This document shows, piece after piece, positions 7,005 through 14,514 of a stretch of 35,216 bases of DNA (the first letter of the stretch is position 1; each line of letters starts with the position of its first letter). Position numbers and translations under genes: made by a program. The DNA comes from Candidatus Atribacteria bacterium (GTDB lineage Bacteria; Atribacterota; Atribacteria; Atribacterales; JASGLU01). The notes below the pieces were generated by a model. That model was not told where the DNA came from, ran no database searches, and saw only the letters and a list, made by a program, of their open reading frames with translations. Location: NCBI GenBank assembly GCA_030156825.1, contig JASGLU010000016.1, positions 1 to 35,216 of the forward strand, written 5' to 3'.

Positions 7005-8108
7005 ATGGAAAAAAGAGCTGAAATTATCCGATTTTTAGAAGAGCTGTTTCCTGCTTACCTGGCCTTACCGGGGGACCCAACCGGATTACAGGTGAAGTCC
7101 TCAAAAAGAGAAGTTAATCGGGTGCTGGTAGGGTTAGAGCTTAATCAAGAGCTCTTTCATCGGGCTCTGGTAGTTCAGCCCGAATTGCTTTACCTCCACC
7201 ACCCACCGCTTTGGAACCCTATTCAAACTATAGATGCCGACCATCCGTTCCAGTCCAGAGTTTTAAGCCTATACCAAGCTGGGGTTTCTATTTTAGCCCA
7301 TCATACTAACTTAGATTGTAGTCGCGGGGGGATAGCCGACCAATGGCTAAAACTTCTAAAAATTAAGGGAGACGCTGAGCCAATCATCCCTCATCCCGGT
7401 CAGTTAAAATACAAAATAGTCACCTTCGTTCCTCAAACAGAAAGAGCCTCCCTGCTTCGAGGCATTTTCTCTGCCGGTGGCGGAATAATAGGCGACTACC
7501 GAGATTGCAGTTTTACTACCGGCGGTTATGGTACTTTCACCCCTCAAAAAGGTGCTCTCCCTTTCATTGGGGAAATAGGCAAACCACAAGAGGTAGAAGA
7601 GGCGCGGGTGGAGGTTACCGTCCCTGCGGATAAAATCAACTCTGTTATTCAAAGCATTCGCTTGAACCATCCTTACCAGGAACCGGTAGTTGACCTTTAC
7701 CCTCTTTCTTCTCCCAGTGAACATGGCTTAGGAAGAATGGTTACCCTCTCCCCTCCACTATCTGCTAAAGAAATTTTTGACCGCCTTTCCTGCTTAATCG
7801 GAGAAAATTTATCAGTAACTCTCCCACCCAAGCAGTCCTTAACTGATATCGAATATCAAAAAATAGCCATCTGTCCTGGCAGCGGGAAGGGAATGGTTAA
7901 AGAGGTTATTCAGAAAAAAGCCCAAGCCTTTATCTCCGGCGACCTCTCTCACCACGATGTGGAAAACCTGAAAGATTGGGGTATAAGTTATTACCATCTC
8001 CCCCATGGGGAAGGAGAAAGGAAAGCCATGCAAGCGATTTTTCAGTTAATTGTCCAAAAAGCAAAAGAGCAAAAGCTACAGGTTGAGTGGAAATGGGAAA
8101 GAGAATAA
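7005..8108 (+). CDS. Nif3-family dinuclear-metal protein (YqfO type)
   Basis: The 367-residue protein belongs to the Nif3/YbgI/YqfO family, also labelled GTP cyclohydrolase 1 type 2 homologue; the cellular role is unsettled. Metal-binding motifs are LHHPPLW (His65-His66), HHTNLDCSRGG, and the C-terminal GDLSHHD and HLPHGEGE. The central insert (about 120-230) is the PII-like domain of the longer YqfO form. An open frame reaches back into the tRNA gene, but the first sensible start is ATG at 7005. That ATG is only 17 nt after the tRNA end and has no Shine-Dalgarno sequence. Conserved neighbours follow: zinc-ribbon gene, RNase H gene and rnpB. Confidence 0.92.
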   Translation: MEKRAEIIRFLEELFPAYLALPGDPTGLQVKSSKREVNRVLVGLELNQELFHRALVVQPELLYLHHPPLWNPIQTIDADHPFQSRVLSLYQAGVSILAHHTNLDCSRGGIADQWLKLLKIKGDAEPIIPHPGQLKYKIVTFVPQTERASLLRGIFSAGGGIIGDYRDCSFTTGGYGTFTPQKGALPFIGEIGKPQEVEEARVEVTVPADKINSVIQSIRLNHPYQEPVVDLYPLSSPSEHGLGRMVTLSPPLSAKEIFDRLSCLIGENLSVTLPPKQSLTDIEYQKIAICPGSGKGMVKEVIQKKAQAFISGDLSHHDVENLKDWGISYYHLPHGEGERKAMQAIFQLIVQKAKEQKLQVEWKWERE

Positions 8109-8142
8109 CCATTAATCCATCATTTTACAGGGGGTATCGCCC

Positions 8143-8856
8143 TTGAATACCATTTTTCAAGAATTAAAAACCATCCAGAAATTGGATAAAGAAATAAACT
8201 ATCTCCAACAACAAATTACCAAAAAGGAAGCAGAAATTAATTCCCTCCAAAAAAAAGAAGAAGTCATTCTCCAAAAAATGAGCCAGCTCAAAAAAAAGCT
8301 GGAAACTGAAAAAATTAATCTGGCTAACTTAGAATTAGAACTCAAAGAAAGCGAAGGCAAGCTGAGTAAAGCTAAAAACAAACTTTACAGTGGAGACCTG
8401 TCTTCCCCCAAGGAGCTTTCTCAATGGGAAAAAAGTCTGGACCAAATGGAAAAGGGCCAGAAACTGATTGAAGATAAAGTACTGGAACAAATGGAAACTG
8501 TAGAAAAGATGGAGAAAGAACGACCAGAAAAAAAACAGCAACTCGAACAGCAACAGGTAGAAATTAAAACCAAAGTTGAAAAGTTAAAAAAAGAAACCAA
8601 AAAACAAAAAACCCAGCTGGAAAAAAATGTTAATTTCCGCAACGACCTGATGAAAAATATTCCCGCCGATTTAAAATCGCTTTACCAGGATTTAAAACAA
8701 CGGTTATCTGACCCGGTAACCTTTTTAATAGACGAAACTTGCGAAGGTTGCCATCTGCAAGTGCCGACAATAGTGGTTAAAAAAGTAAGGAGAAAAGAAG
8801 AAATTGTCCAGTGTCCCAACTGCGGCCGCTTCCTCCTCCCAGAAGAGAAACCCTGA
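8143..8856 (+). CDS. Coiled-coil protein with C4 zinc ribbon (DUF164 type)
   Basis: The 237 residues are mostly a long, highly charged coiled coil (about 5-170, rich in K, E and Q heptads). A C-terminal four-cysteine zinc ribbon follows: Cys200/Cys203 (CEGC) and Cys224/Cys227 (CPNC). The family is widespread next to nif3-like genes; a nucleic-acid-binding role is inferred, not shown. The start is TTG at 8143 after AGGGGG, 34 nt downstream of the Nif3 gene. The last 53 nt, including the second cysteine pair, overlap the RNase H reading frame. Confidence 0.88.
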   Translation: MNTIFQELKTIQKLDKEINYLQQQITKKEAEINSLQKKEEVILQKMSQLKKKLETEKINLANLELELKESEGKLSKAKNKLYSGDLSSPKELSQWEKSLDQMEKGQKLIEDKVLEQMETVEKMEKERPEKKQQLEQQQVEIKTKVEKLKKETKKQKTQLEKNVNFRNDLMKNIPADLKSLYQDLKQRLSDPVTFLIDETCEGCHLQVPTIVVKKVRRKEEIVQCPNCGRFLLPEEKP

Positions 8857-9295
8857 AATATTTGGTTTTATCGACGGTGCTTCGCGAGGAAACCCGGGAG
8901 AAAGTGCTTGTGCTTTTGTGCTATGTAACCGACAGGGAGAACTTCTCTTTCAATGTGCCAGGCGAATAGGTCGGGCTACTAACAACCAAGCCGAATACCA
9001 GGCCTTGCTGGGACTACTGGCAAAAGTAATCGAGCTGGGGATTAACGAAGTAACGGTATTTTCTGATAGCCAACTTTTAGTCCGCCAAATTTCAGGTGCG
9101 TACCGGGTGCAATCCCCTCAGCTCAAGCCTCTCTATCGCGAAGTTTTAAACCAGGTAAAAAAACTTACTGATTTCAATATCTACCATATACCGCGAGAAC
9201 AAAACACTTTAGCTGATCAGTTAGCCTCTCAAGTGTTATCAACTCACTTAAAGCTAAAACCGGTATTCGAACAGGCAGAAAGAGGGAATATTTAG
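8804..9295 (+). CDS. rnhA: RNase HI-family protein
   Basis: Predicted to cut the RNA strand of RNA-DNA hybrids. The four acidic residues of the RNase HI site are in place: Asp24 in FIDGASRGNPG, Glu64 in NNQAEYQALL, Asp88 in VFSDSQLL and Asp138 in NTLADQLA. It lacks the basic protrusion of E. coli RNase HI, as in the short RnhA/YpdQ-like group. The only in-frame start compatible with the whole fold is TTG at 8804, with AAGGAG 12 nt before it. That places the first 17 codons inside the zinc-ribbon gene. It precedes rnpB, a common arrangement. Confidence 0.92.
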   Translation: MSSVPTAAASSSQKRNPEIFGFIDGASRGNPGESACAFVLCNRQGELLFQCARRIGRATNNQAEYQALLGLLAKVIELGINEVTVFSDSQLLVRQISGAYRVQSPQLKPLYREVLNQVKKLTDFNIYHIPREQNTLADQLASQVLSTHLKLKPVFEQAERGNI

Positions 9296-9322
9296 CTTTT
9301 GACTTCATTATCTTTTATAAGA

Positions 9323-9352
9323 TTGTAAAAAGAGGAACACTCCCTTTATAAT
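9323..9352 (+). promoter_or_regulatory. Candidate promoter for RNase P RNA
   Basis: TTGTAA (9323-9328), an 18-nt spacer and a perfect TATAAT (9347-9352). The mature RNA would begin about 125 nt downstream, implying a processed precursor. A second TATAAT at 9480-9485 overlaps the start of the P1 helix and lacks a good -35 box. The 187 nt between rnhA and rnpB hold no gene. Confidence 0.4.
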
Positions 9353-9482
9353 CCCCGAAGGGCAAAACATTAAAAGATTAAAGGCAAAGAAAAGTTTTAA
9401 AAAACTGTAGAGAATTAGGTTCTCGGAGTTTTCATAGTTATTTGGTGCTATCAGGTAGCCTGAGGGCCTATGGATAAGTTAT

Positions 9483-9847
9483 AATAGGAAGGGTAGGTTG
9501 GGTAACCGCGGGGAGAGATTTTTCTCCCTGAGGAAAGTCCGAGCTCCAAAGAGCAGGGTACTGGGTAACACCCAGTGGGGGTAACCCCAGGAAAGCGCCA
9601 CAGAAAAAAAACCGCCCCCCTCGGGGGTAAGGGTGAAAAGGTGAGGCAAGAGCTCACCGGACGTCGAGTGATCGGCGTGCCTGGCAAGCCCTACCCGGAG
9701 CAAGGCCAAATAGGAAGGGATGAGGCTGCTCGCTGACCTTCGGGTTGGCCGCTTGAGAAGTGGGGCAACCCACTTCCCAGATAGATGGTTACCTTCCCCC
9801 TATCTGGGGGGAAACAGAACTCGGCTTATAAACCTACCCTTCCTATT
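9483..9847 (+). ncRNA. rnpB: RNase P RNA
   Basis: Catalytic RNA that matures tRNA 5' ends. The 17-nt 5' strand at 9483-9499 pairs perfectly with 9831-9847 to form P1. The conserved core GAGGAAAGTCCG (9530-9541) and the 3' core ACAGAACTCGGCTTATA (9814-9830) flank the usual internal helices, including GGGGTAACCCC and GAAGTGGGGCAACCCACTTC. The length of about 365 nt is normal. Open frames on the opposite strand here are artefacts. No clear terminator follows before the GntR gene, whose stop is seven bases away on the other strand. Confidence 0.96.
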
Positions 9848-9853
9848 GTTACA

Positions 9854-10486
9854 TCAGGGAGAGAGATTTACCATTAATTCTTCAGTTACTCGCTGAATAT
9901 GGTCTTCCAACGCCTTTTTGGCTTTTTCTTTATCCCCGTCTAAAATAGCCTTAATCAAAGATACATGTTCTTTTTGGGCCATTTGTACCCGACCGATATC
10001 CAGATGTTTAAGAATAATAATATAATCTCTAATACTGTTATAACTATCTATCAGCCACGAGTTACCAGAGGCCTTGACAATTAAATCATGGATATTTTCA
10101 TCCAGTTCATCAAATTCCCGGTCTTTGGAAGAAAGATTTATTCTTTCTAAAGACTTTTCTAAATAACGGCTAATCTTCTGCCGGTCAATTTTATCGAGAT
10201 ACTCTTCCAAACAATAAAGTTCGTAAAGTTTACGCACCTCCATCAGGTCTTTGGCTTCCTTCTGGGTAAAAGAGCGGACAAAAAAACCAACCCGAGCCTT
10301 ACGGACTACCAGTCCCTCATTAGCCAGCTGGTTTAAAGCATCTCTGATAGGCATAACACTAGTTTCAAACTCATTAGCCAGCTTCCGCGGATTAATCTGT
10401 TCTCCTGGTTTCCGTTTGGCAAGCAATATTTCCTCTTTTATTATGGAATAAATCTGCTTGCTAATACTGTCTTTTACCAGTCTCAA
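9854..10486 (-). CDS. GntR-family regulator with FCD ligand domain
   Basis: The 210-residue protein has an N-terminal winged helix-turn-helix (about 10-75, with SVMPIRDALNQLANEGLV as recognition region) and an all-helical C-terminal FCD domain. The FCD domain contains DENIHDLIVKASGN and KALEDHIQRV, whose Asp/His residues normally hold a metal and the effector. FCD regulators usually respond to small carboxylates or sugar acids and repress neighbouring catabolic genes. The start is TTG at 10486, with GGAGG 11 nt upstream and a promoter at 10519-10547. It lies just after the TRAP-SDR unit. It is the best candidate to bind the TGATATATCA sites at 15677-15692 and 21214-21229, which is inference. 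Confidence 0.9.
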   Translation of the reverse strand: MRLVKDSISKQIYSIIKEEILLAKRKPGEQINPRKLANEFETSVMPIRDALNQLANEGLVVRKARVGFFVRSFTQKEAKDLMEVRKLYELYCLEEYLDKIDRQKISRYLEKSLERINLSSKDREFDELDENIHDLIVKASGNSWLIDSYNSIRDYIIILKHLDIGRVQMAQKEHVSLIKAILDGDKEKAKKALEDHIQRVTEELMVNLSP

Positions 10487-10518
10487 TTTTCAACCTATCC
10501 TCCAATTAGCAAGTTCAA

Positions 10519-10547
10519 TTTATAGTATCCGGCAAAATCGGGAGCAA
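10519..10547 (-). promoter_or_regulatory. Candidate promoter of the GntR gene
   Basis: Minus strand: TTGCTC (10542-10547), a 17-nt spacer and TATAAA (10519-10524). No copy of the TGATATATCA site is present here, so autoregulation through that site is not supported. Confidence 0.5.
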
Positions 10548-10568
10548 TATTTTTCTCTTCTTTCTGTC

Positions 10569-10633
10569 ATGCCCGAAATCTTCAATCGAGAATCTAAATA
10601 TTACCTGAGGTATGTTTTTCCTCAGGTAATATT
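10569..10633. repeat. Degenerate 8-9-8 repeat (copy B) and an adjacent perfect hairpin
   Basis: ATGCCCGA, nine bases, TCGAGAAT at 10569-10593 matches copy C at 35083-35107 in layout and much of its sequence, but two stem pairs are broken. Just beyond it is a perfect 14-bp hairpin, 10597-10610 with 10620-10633, built on TTACCTGAGG. The order of one 8-9-8 hairpin followed by a second hairpin is the same as at 35083-35153. Confidence 0.5.
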
Positions 10634-10867
10634 CGTCTTTCATACTTTTTCCCGTTTTTAATGTCTTTTCTTTAAAAGTTTACGCCGTAGGCTGTCTGTA
10701 ACAACCTCGAGCTTTTATCTTAGCTAATTGCTTTTTAAGTTTATTTACCTCTCAAAAACCAATTTAACAGCTTTTACGGCATACTATGGTGTATTTTAAT
10801 TAAACACCGCAAGTTAAATCAATAGCAATTTTCAATTAGTTTGTTTAACCAAGTAAAAATTTACCCA
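10634..10867. other. AT-rich intergenic stretch, no gene seen
   Basis: Between the GntR gene and the SDR gene there are about 416 non-coding bases. Beyond the promoter, the repeat and the hairpins listed separately, this part is AT-rich and has no convincing open frame, promoter pair or RNA fold. Confidence 0.6.
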
Positions 10868-10888
10868 GGCCAAATATTTCTTTTGGCC
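10868..10888 (-). terminator. Weak terminator after the TRAP-SDR unit
   Basis: GGCCAAA (10868-10874) and TTTGGCC (10882-10888) form a 7-bp stem. On the minus strand it is followed by TGGGTAAATTTTT, a delayed U-rich tract. It lies 14 nt after the last SDR stop. Confidence 0.4.
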
Positions 10889-10902
10889 GTCTATCCAGCT
10901 AC

Positions 10903-11721
10903 TTAAACCCCAGAATAGGCTGAAAATCCTCCATCTATAGGGATAATCACTCCATTCACAAACGAAGCCGCTTCTGAGCAAAGCCAGATAATCGCTCCAA
11001 TTAGCTCTTCTGGTTCTCCGTACCGCCCCATAGGAGTATGTTCTTTGATTTTCCGCCCCCTTTCTGTCTCTTTGCCGGTTTTTTCATCAATTAGCAGATA
11101 TCTATTTTGTTCGGTAAGGAGAAAACCGGGAGCAATAGCATTAACCCGCAGATTTTTAGAATAGCTATGATTAAGGTGCACTGCCAGCCACTGGGTAAAA
11201 TTGGTAACGGCCGCCTTGGCTGCAGAATAAGCAATGGTTTTAGTCAAAGGTCTAAGGGCAGCCATAGAAGAGATATTAATAATTGAGCCACTTTGATTCT
11301 CCACCATAGCTTCTCCAAAAACTTGAGAAGCAAGGACGGAACCCAGAAAATTCAAATTAAACACCCACTGAATAGCATCTTCTGGAAGGTCAAAAAAGCT
11401 TTGTTCTTCACTGGTGGTCGCTTCTTTTCGGTTACCGCCAGCTCCATTAATTAAAATATCTACCTTGCCATATTCTTCTAACACTTTTGAGCGAGCCTCC
11501 ACCAGAGAATTTTTATCCAATACATCGGCTTTGACGCTTATCGCTTTTCCACCACTTTGTTTAATCTCTTCTGCCACCTTTGATGCCAAACCTTCTTTGA
11601 TATCCAACACTGCCACCTGTACCCCCCAGGAAGCTAAACCGCGGGCCATTTCACTGCAAAGAATCCCCCCACCACCGGTTATAACAGCCACCTTTCCTTT
11701 TAAATCGAAATTCACCTTCAT
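10903..11721 (-). CDS. SDR oxidoreductase, mannonate/fructuronate oxidoreductase-like
   Basis: Short-chain dehydrogenase with an N-terminal NAD(P)-binding TGGGGIL, NGAGG, the catalytic Ser in NISSMAAL and YSAAK. The NGAGGNRKEATT insert followed by a Phe-rich stretch is characteristic of the SDR-type D-mannonate/fructuronate oxidoreductase (YjmF/UxuB-like of Bacillus) as I know that group. This suggests a hexuronate or related sugar acid as substrate. ATG at 11721 is preferred (272 residues): AAGGAG lies eight bases before it, whereas a GTG nine bases earlier overlaps that site. Last gene of the TRAP unit, 20 nt after the other SDR. Confidence 0.85.
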   Translation of the reverse strand: MKVNFDLKGKVAVITGGGGILCSEMARGLASWGVQVAVLDIKEGLASKVAEEIKQSGGKAISVKADVLDKNSLVEARSKVLEEYGKVDILINGAGGNRKEATTSEEQSFFDLPEDAIQWVFNLNFLGSVLASQVFGEAMVENQSGSIINISSMAALRPLTKTIAYSAAKAAVTNFTQWLAVHLNHSYSKNLRVNAIAPGFLLTEQNRYLLIDEKTGKETERGRKIKEHTPMGRYGEPEELIGAIIWLCSEAASFVNGVIIPIDGGFSAYSGV

Positions 11722-11741
11722 GGTTATCACTCCTTCTGCTC

Positions 11742-12482
11742 TTAATCCATTAAAAAACCACCGTTAATGTCAATTATCTCTCCAGTGATAAATCCGGCTT
11801 CCTCAGAAATCAAAAACTCCACCAGAGCCGCTACCTCAAACGGTTGACCCAGTCTTTTCAGGGGAATTGCTGAGATAATCTTTTGCCTTGTCTCTTCTGA
11901 CCACTCAGCGCTCATTTCAGTCTCAATGGCATGAGGAGCAACAGCATTTACTGTTATCCCATAGGGGGCCAGCTCTCGGGCAAAAGTTTTAGTGAGCCCA
12001 TTTACTGCTGCCTTAGAAGGACCGTATCCCGGAGCCGAGGTAATATCACCCATTTTACTGGCCACGGAAGAAATATTGACTATCCGACCGCTTTTTTGCT
12101 TTTTCATGACCTCAGAAACATATTTGCAGAAAATGAAAGCCCCCCGGGCGTTGATTTTAAAAACATCGTCCCAATCAGAGAGCTTGATTTCCTCTCCCTG
12201 GCGTCTTCTGATAATACCAGCATTGTTAACCAGCGCCGAAATTCCACCGTAATCTCTTTCAACTTCTGCTACCACCCTTTTTATCTCTTCTTCTTCCCCT
12301 ACATTACAGTATTTAAAAACATAAGTTCCTTTAACTTGAGAACTGGCTTTTTCCAGTGCTTCTCCTTTTTCTCGGTTAATATCACACACCACCACGGTAT
12401 AACCCCGCTCAGCTAAACGGTCAGCAATAGCTCTGCCAATGCCGGAGACGCCACCAGTAACAATTGCTACCTTTCCTTCCAT
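11742..12482 (-). CDS. SDR-family oxidoreductase (FabG-like)
   Basis: Classical 246-residue short-chain dehydrogenase: TGGVSGIG cofactor motif at about 9-16, NNAG, catalytic Ser in NISSVAS, YGPSK catalytic Tyr/Lys and the C-terminal DINGGFLMD. The FabG label is only a fold resemblance. In a TRAP transporter operon a role in oxidising a sugar acid or polyol is more likely than fatty-acid synthesis. The ATG follows AGGGGG with eight bases between. It lies 33 nt after dctM and is co-transcribed with the next SDR, so the two may act in sequence on the imported compound. Confidence 0.88.
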   Translation of the reverse strand: MEGKVAIVTGGVSGIGRAIADRLAERGYTVVVCDINREKGEALEKASSQVKGTYVFKYCNVGEEEEIKRVVAEVERDYGGISALVNNAGIIRRRQGEEIKLSDWDDVFKINARGAFIFCKYVSEVMKKQKSGRIVNISSVASKMGDITSAPGYGPSKAAVNGLTKTFARELAPYGITVNAVAPHAIETEMSAEWSEETRQKIISAIPLKRLGQPFEVAALVEFLISEEAGFITGEIIDINGGFLMD

Positions 12483-12515
12483 GAATCATACCCCCTAAAA
12501 ATCTTTATCTAAATT

Positions 12516-13796
12516 TCAGCCAAATATCAGGTTAGGAATGAACAGAATTATCTGCGGGAAGAGCAACATAAGCACAATTAAGATAATTGTAGCTATTAGA
12601 AATGGCCAGGCTTCCCTTACATAATCTTCCAGGGAACACCTCATGATCGAGCAAACAGAGTACATAGCCAAACCAACTGGAGGGGTTAAAAGCCCGGTAG
12701 CACAGGTTATTACCATCATCACTCCAAAATGAACCAGATCCACCCCGATATTGCTCATTACGGGGACCAAAATCGAAGTGAGCAGCAAAATTATAACCGT
12801 TGAGTCTATAAACATGCCCAACAGCAAAAGAAATAATAAAATTATACCGGTAATCACATAAGGGTTTTCGCTAATACCTAACAAAAGCTGAGAAAGGGTC
12901 TGGGGTATCATCTCCCAGGTGATACCATAGCTAAACAGGGATGAGAGGGCGATTAAAAACATAATCATCCCTACATCCATCAGGGTATACCTAATAGCCG
13001 AAACAAATTTCTTCCAGGTAAGCTCCCGATAGGCTAACAAACCAACGGCTAAAGCGTATACTGCAGCAAAAGCTCCTGCTTCTGAGGGAATTAAAAGCCC
13101 AAAACGCAACGCTACCAAAAGAAGGATCGGAAAAAATATTGCCCAGATGCTGCTAAAAAAAGCTGGTATAATTTCTTTGTAAGAAGCTCTCTTTTCCCTT
13201 TCAGGGAGATAGCCCTTCTTACCCGAAGTAATGGAAACTGCAATCATCAACAAGGTCATCATCAAAAGTCCGGGGACAATACCCCCGGCAAACAGTCGCC
13301 CTATGGAAACTTCACCGATGCTCCCATACAACACAAGCCCAATCCCCGGGGGGATGGCAATAGTTATCAAAGCGGAAAAACCGTGCACCACGGCTGAATA
13401 CGCCCGGGCATAACCCCGTTTTGTCATCGCCGGCCCCAATATCCGCGCTTCCATAGAAGAATCAGCAATAGCCGAACCGGTAACCCCTCCCATCAAAGTA
13501 CTCAATACAACGCTGGTCTGAGCCAGCCCACCTCGCATGTGGCCGGTAAGTACCGAAGCAAACTTCACCAGCCGGCTGGTTATTCCAGTATTATTCAGCA
13601 GGTTGCCAGCAAAGATAAACAGCGGTATTGCCAGCAGGGAAAAACTTTGGGTTCCGGATAGAATGAGTTGAACCGGCATAGTCAGCGGTAACTCCGGTTG
13701 TTGAACAAAAAACAAAAAGCCAGAAATGCCTATGGCAAAAGCTACCGGCATACCCAAAAGTAGAAGAGCAAAGAATACGATCAGTACCAATAGCAT
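12516..13796 (-). CDS. dctM: TRAP transporter large permease (DctM)
   Basis: The 426-residue membrane protein has about 12 hydrophobic segments and TRAP large-subunit hallmarks: an N-terminal LLLGMPVAFAIGISG, SLLAIPLFIFAGNLL, the GGVTGSAIADS and AIPPGIGLVLYG loops and the C-terminal GLLTPPVGLAMY. It couples uptake of a carboxylate to an ion gradient, usually sodium, working with DctQ and the periplasmic DctP. It starts 31 nt after dctQ with AAGGGGG upstream. Confidence 0.95.
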   Translation of the reverse strand: MLLVLIVFFALLLLGMPVAFAIGISGFLFFVQQPELPLTMPVQLILSGTQSFSLLAIPLFIFAGNLLNNTGITSRLVKFASVLTGHMRGGLAQTSVVLSTLMGGVTGSAIADSSMEARILGPAMTKRGYARAYSAVVHGFSALITIAIPPGIGLVLYGSIGEVSIGRLFAGGIVPGLLMMTLLMIAVSITSGKKGYLPEREKRASYKEIIPAFFSSIWAIFFPILLLVALRFGLLIPSEAGAFAAVYALAVGLLAYRELTWKKFVSAIRYTLMDVGMIMFLIALSSLFSYGITWEMIPQTLSQLLLGISENPYVITGIILLFLLLLGMFIDSTVIILLLTSILVPVMSNIGVDLVHFGVMMVITCATGLLTPPVGLAMYSVCSIMRCSLEDYVREAWPFLIATIILIVLMLLFPQIILFIPNLIFG

Positions 13797-13827
13797 AACG
13801 TTTCCCCCTTACTAATCAGAAATGAGT

Positions 13828-14355
13828 TTAAACTTCTACTTCTACTTCTATCTCCTCTTCATCTTCGATTTCAGAAACCGTTATTTTCCCGTTCTTTATA
13901 AGCTCTCTCACCTTCAAGATACCCGTTATCAGCAAGAGGCCACTTCCCACCGGTACACTAAGGGTGGCCCACATATAGCTAAAGCCTGGAATACCCTGAA
14001 AAGCCCGGAACCTGGTATAATAGCAAAGGGGGATGCCGTATCCAATCAAAAGTAATAAGAACCCTAAAATGAGAAAGTGGTTGACCAAAGCGATATAATA
14101 CTGGGCTTTTGCTGGGAATCTCCGAACAAGGACCTCCACGCTCACATGCCTGTTTCTCCTCCAGGCAGCATCGGCGCTAAAAAAAACCGCCCAGGCAAAA
14201 AGAAAAGTAGACATCTCCATTCCCCATTGAATGGGATAACCAATAGTTCTTCCAAATCCGGCCGCGAAAACTACTACCATAATCACAACTATAAGAGCTC
14301 CGGCTGCTATTTCTTCTCCCCGACAGAGGAGGTCATAAATCCTCTTAACAGTCAT
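13828..14355 (-). CDS. dctQ: TRAP transporter small permease (DctQ)
   Basis: A 175-residue four-helix membrane subunit with the conserved WAVFFSADAAWRRNRHVSVE segment linking helices 2 and 3. The C-terminus is a strongly acidic tail (EDEEEIEVEVEV), longer and more acidic than usual. The ATG at 14355 is preferred: AAGGGGTG is six bases before it, while a GTG at 14364 overlaps that site. It lies between the hairpin after dctP and dctM. Confidence 0.93.
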   Translation of the reverse strand: MTVKRIYDLLCRGEEIAAGALIVVIMVVVFAAGFGRTIGYPIQWGMEMSTFLFAWAVFFSADAAWRRNRHVSVEVLVRRFPAKAQYYIALVNHFLILGFLLLLIGYGIPLCYYTRFRAFQGIPGFSYMWATLSVPVGSGLLLITGILKVRELIKNGKITVSEIEDEEEIEVEVEV

Positions 14356-14468
14356 CTTTAACACCCCTTAACAAAGACTACCATCACCTATTTATCGAAT
14401 CCAGCCCACTTCTAATACTAAAACCATTTCCTGCTTCCCGAAAAAACCAAAGTCTCTGGCCTCACTTA

Positions 14469-14503
14469 TCCTACTGCCCCAGACTTGGCCTGGGGCAGTA
14501 GGA
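14469..14503 (-). promoter_or_regulatory. Intercistronic hairpin between dctP and dctQ
   Basis: The arms at 14469-14481 and 14491-14503 are perfectly complementary over 13 nt (TCCTACTGCCCCA) with a 9-nt loop. No U-tract follows, so it is more likely a 3' stabiliser or partial attenuator than a full terminator. It lies 12 nt after the dctP stop. Equivalent hairpins follow the other two binding-protein genes. Confidence 0.7.
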
Positions 14504-14514
14504 TTCATTTTTAT

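Noticed and set aside
9451-9709. Open frames on the minus strand opposite rnpB
   Set aside because: They are the complement of a structured RNA; no ribosome-binding sites and no protein-like pattern.
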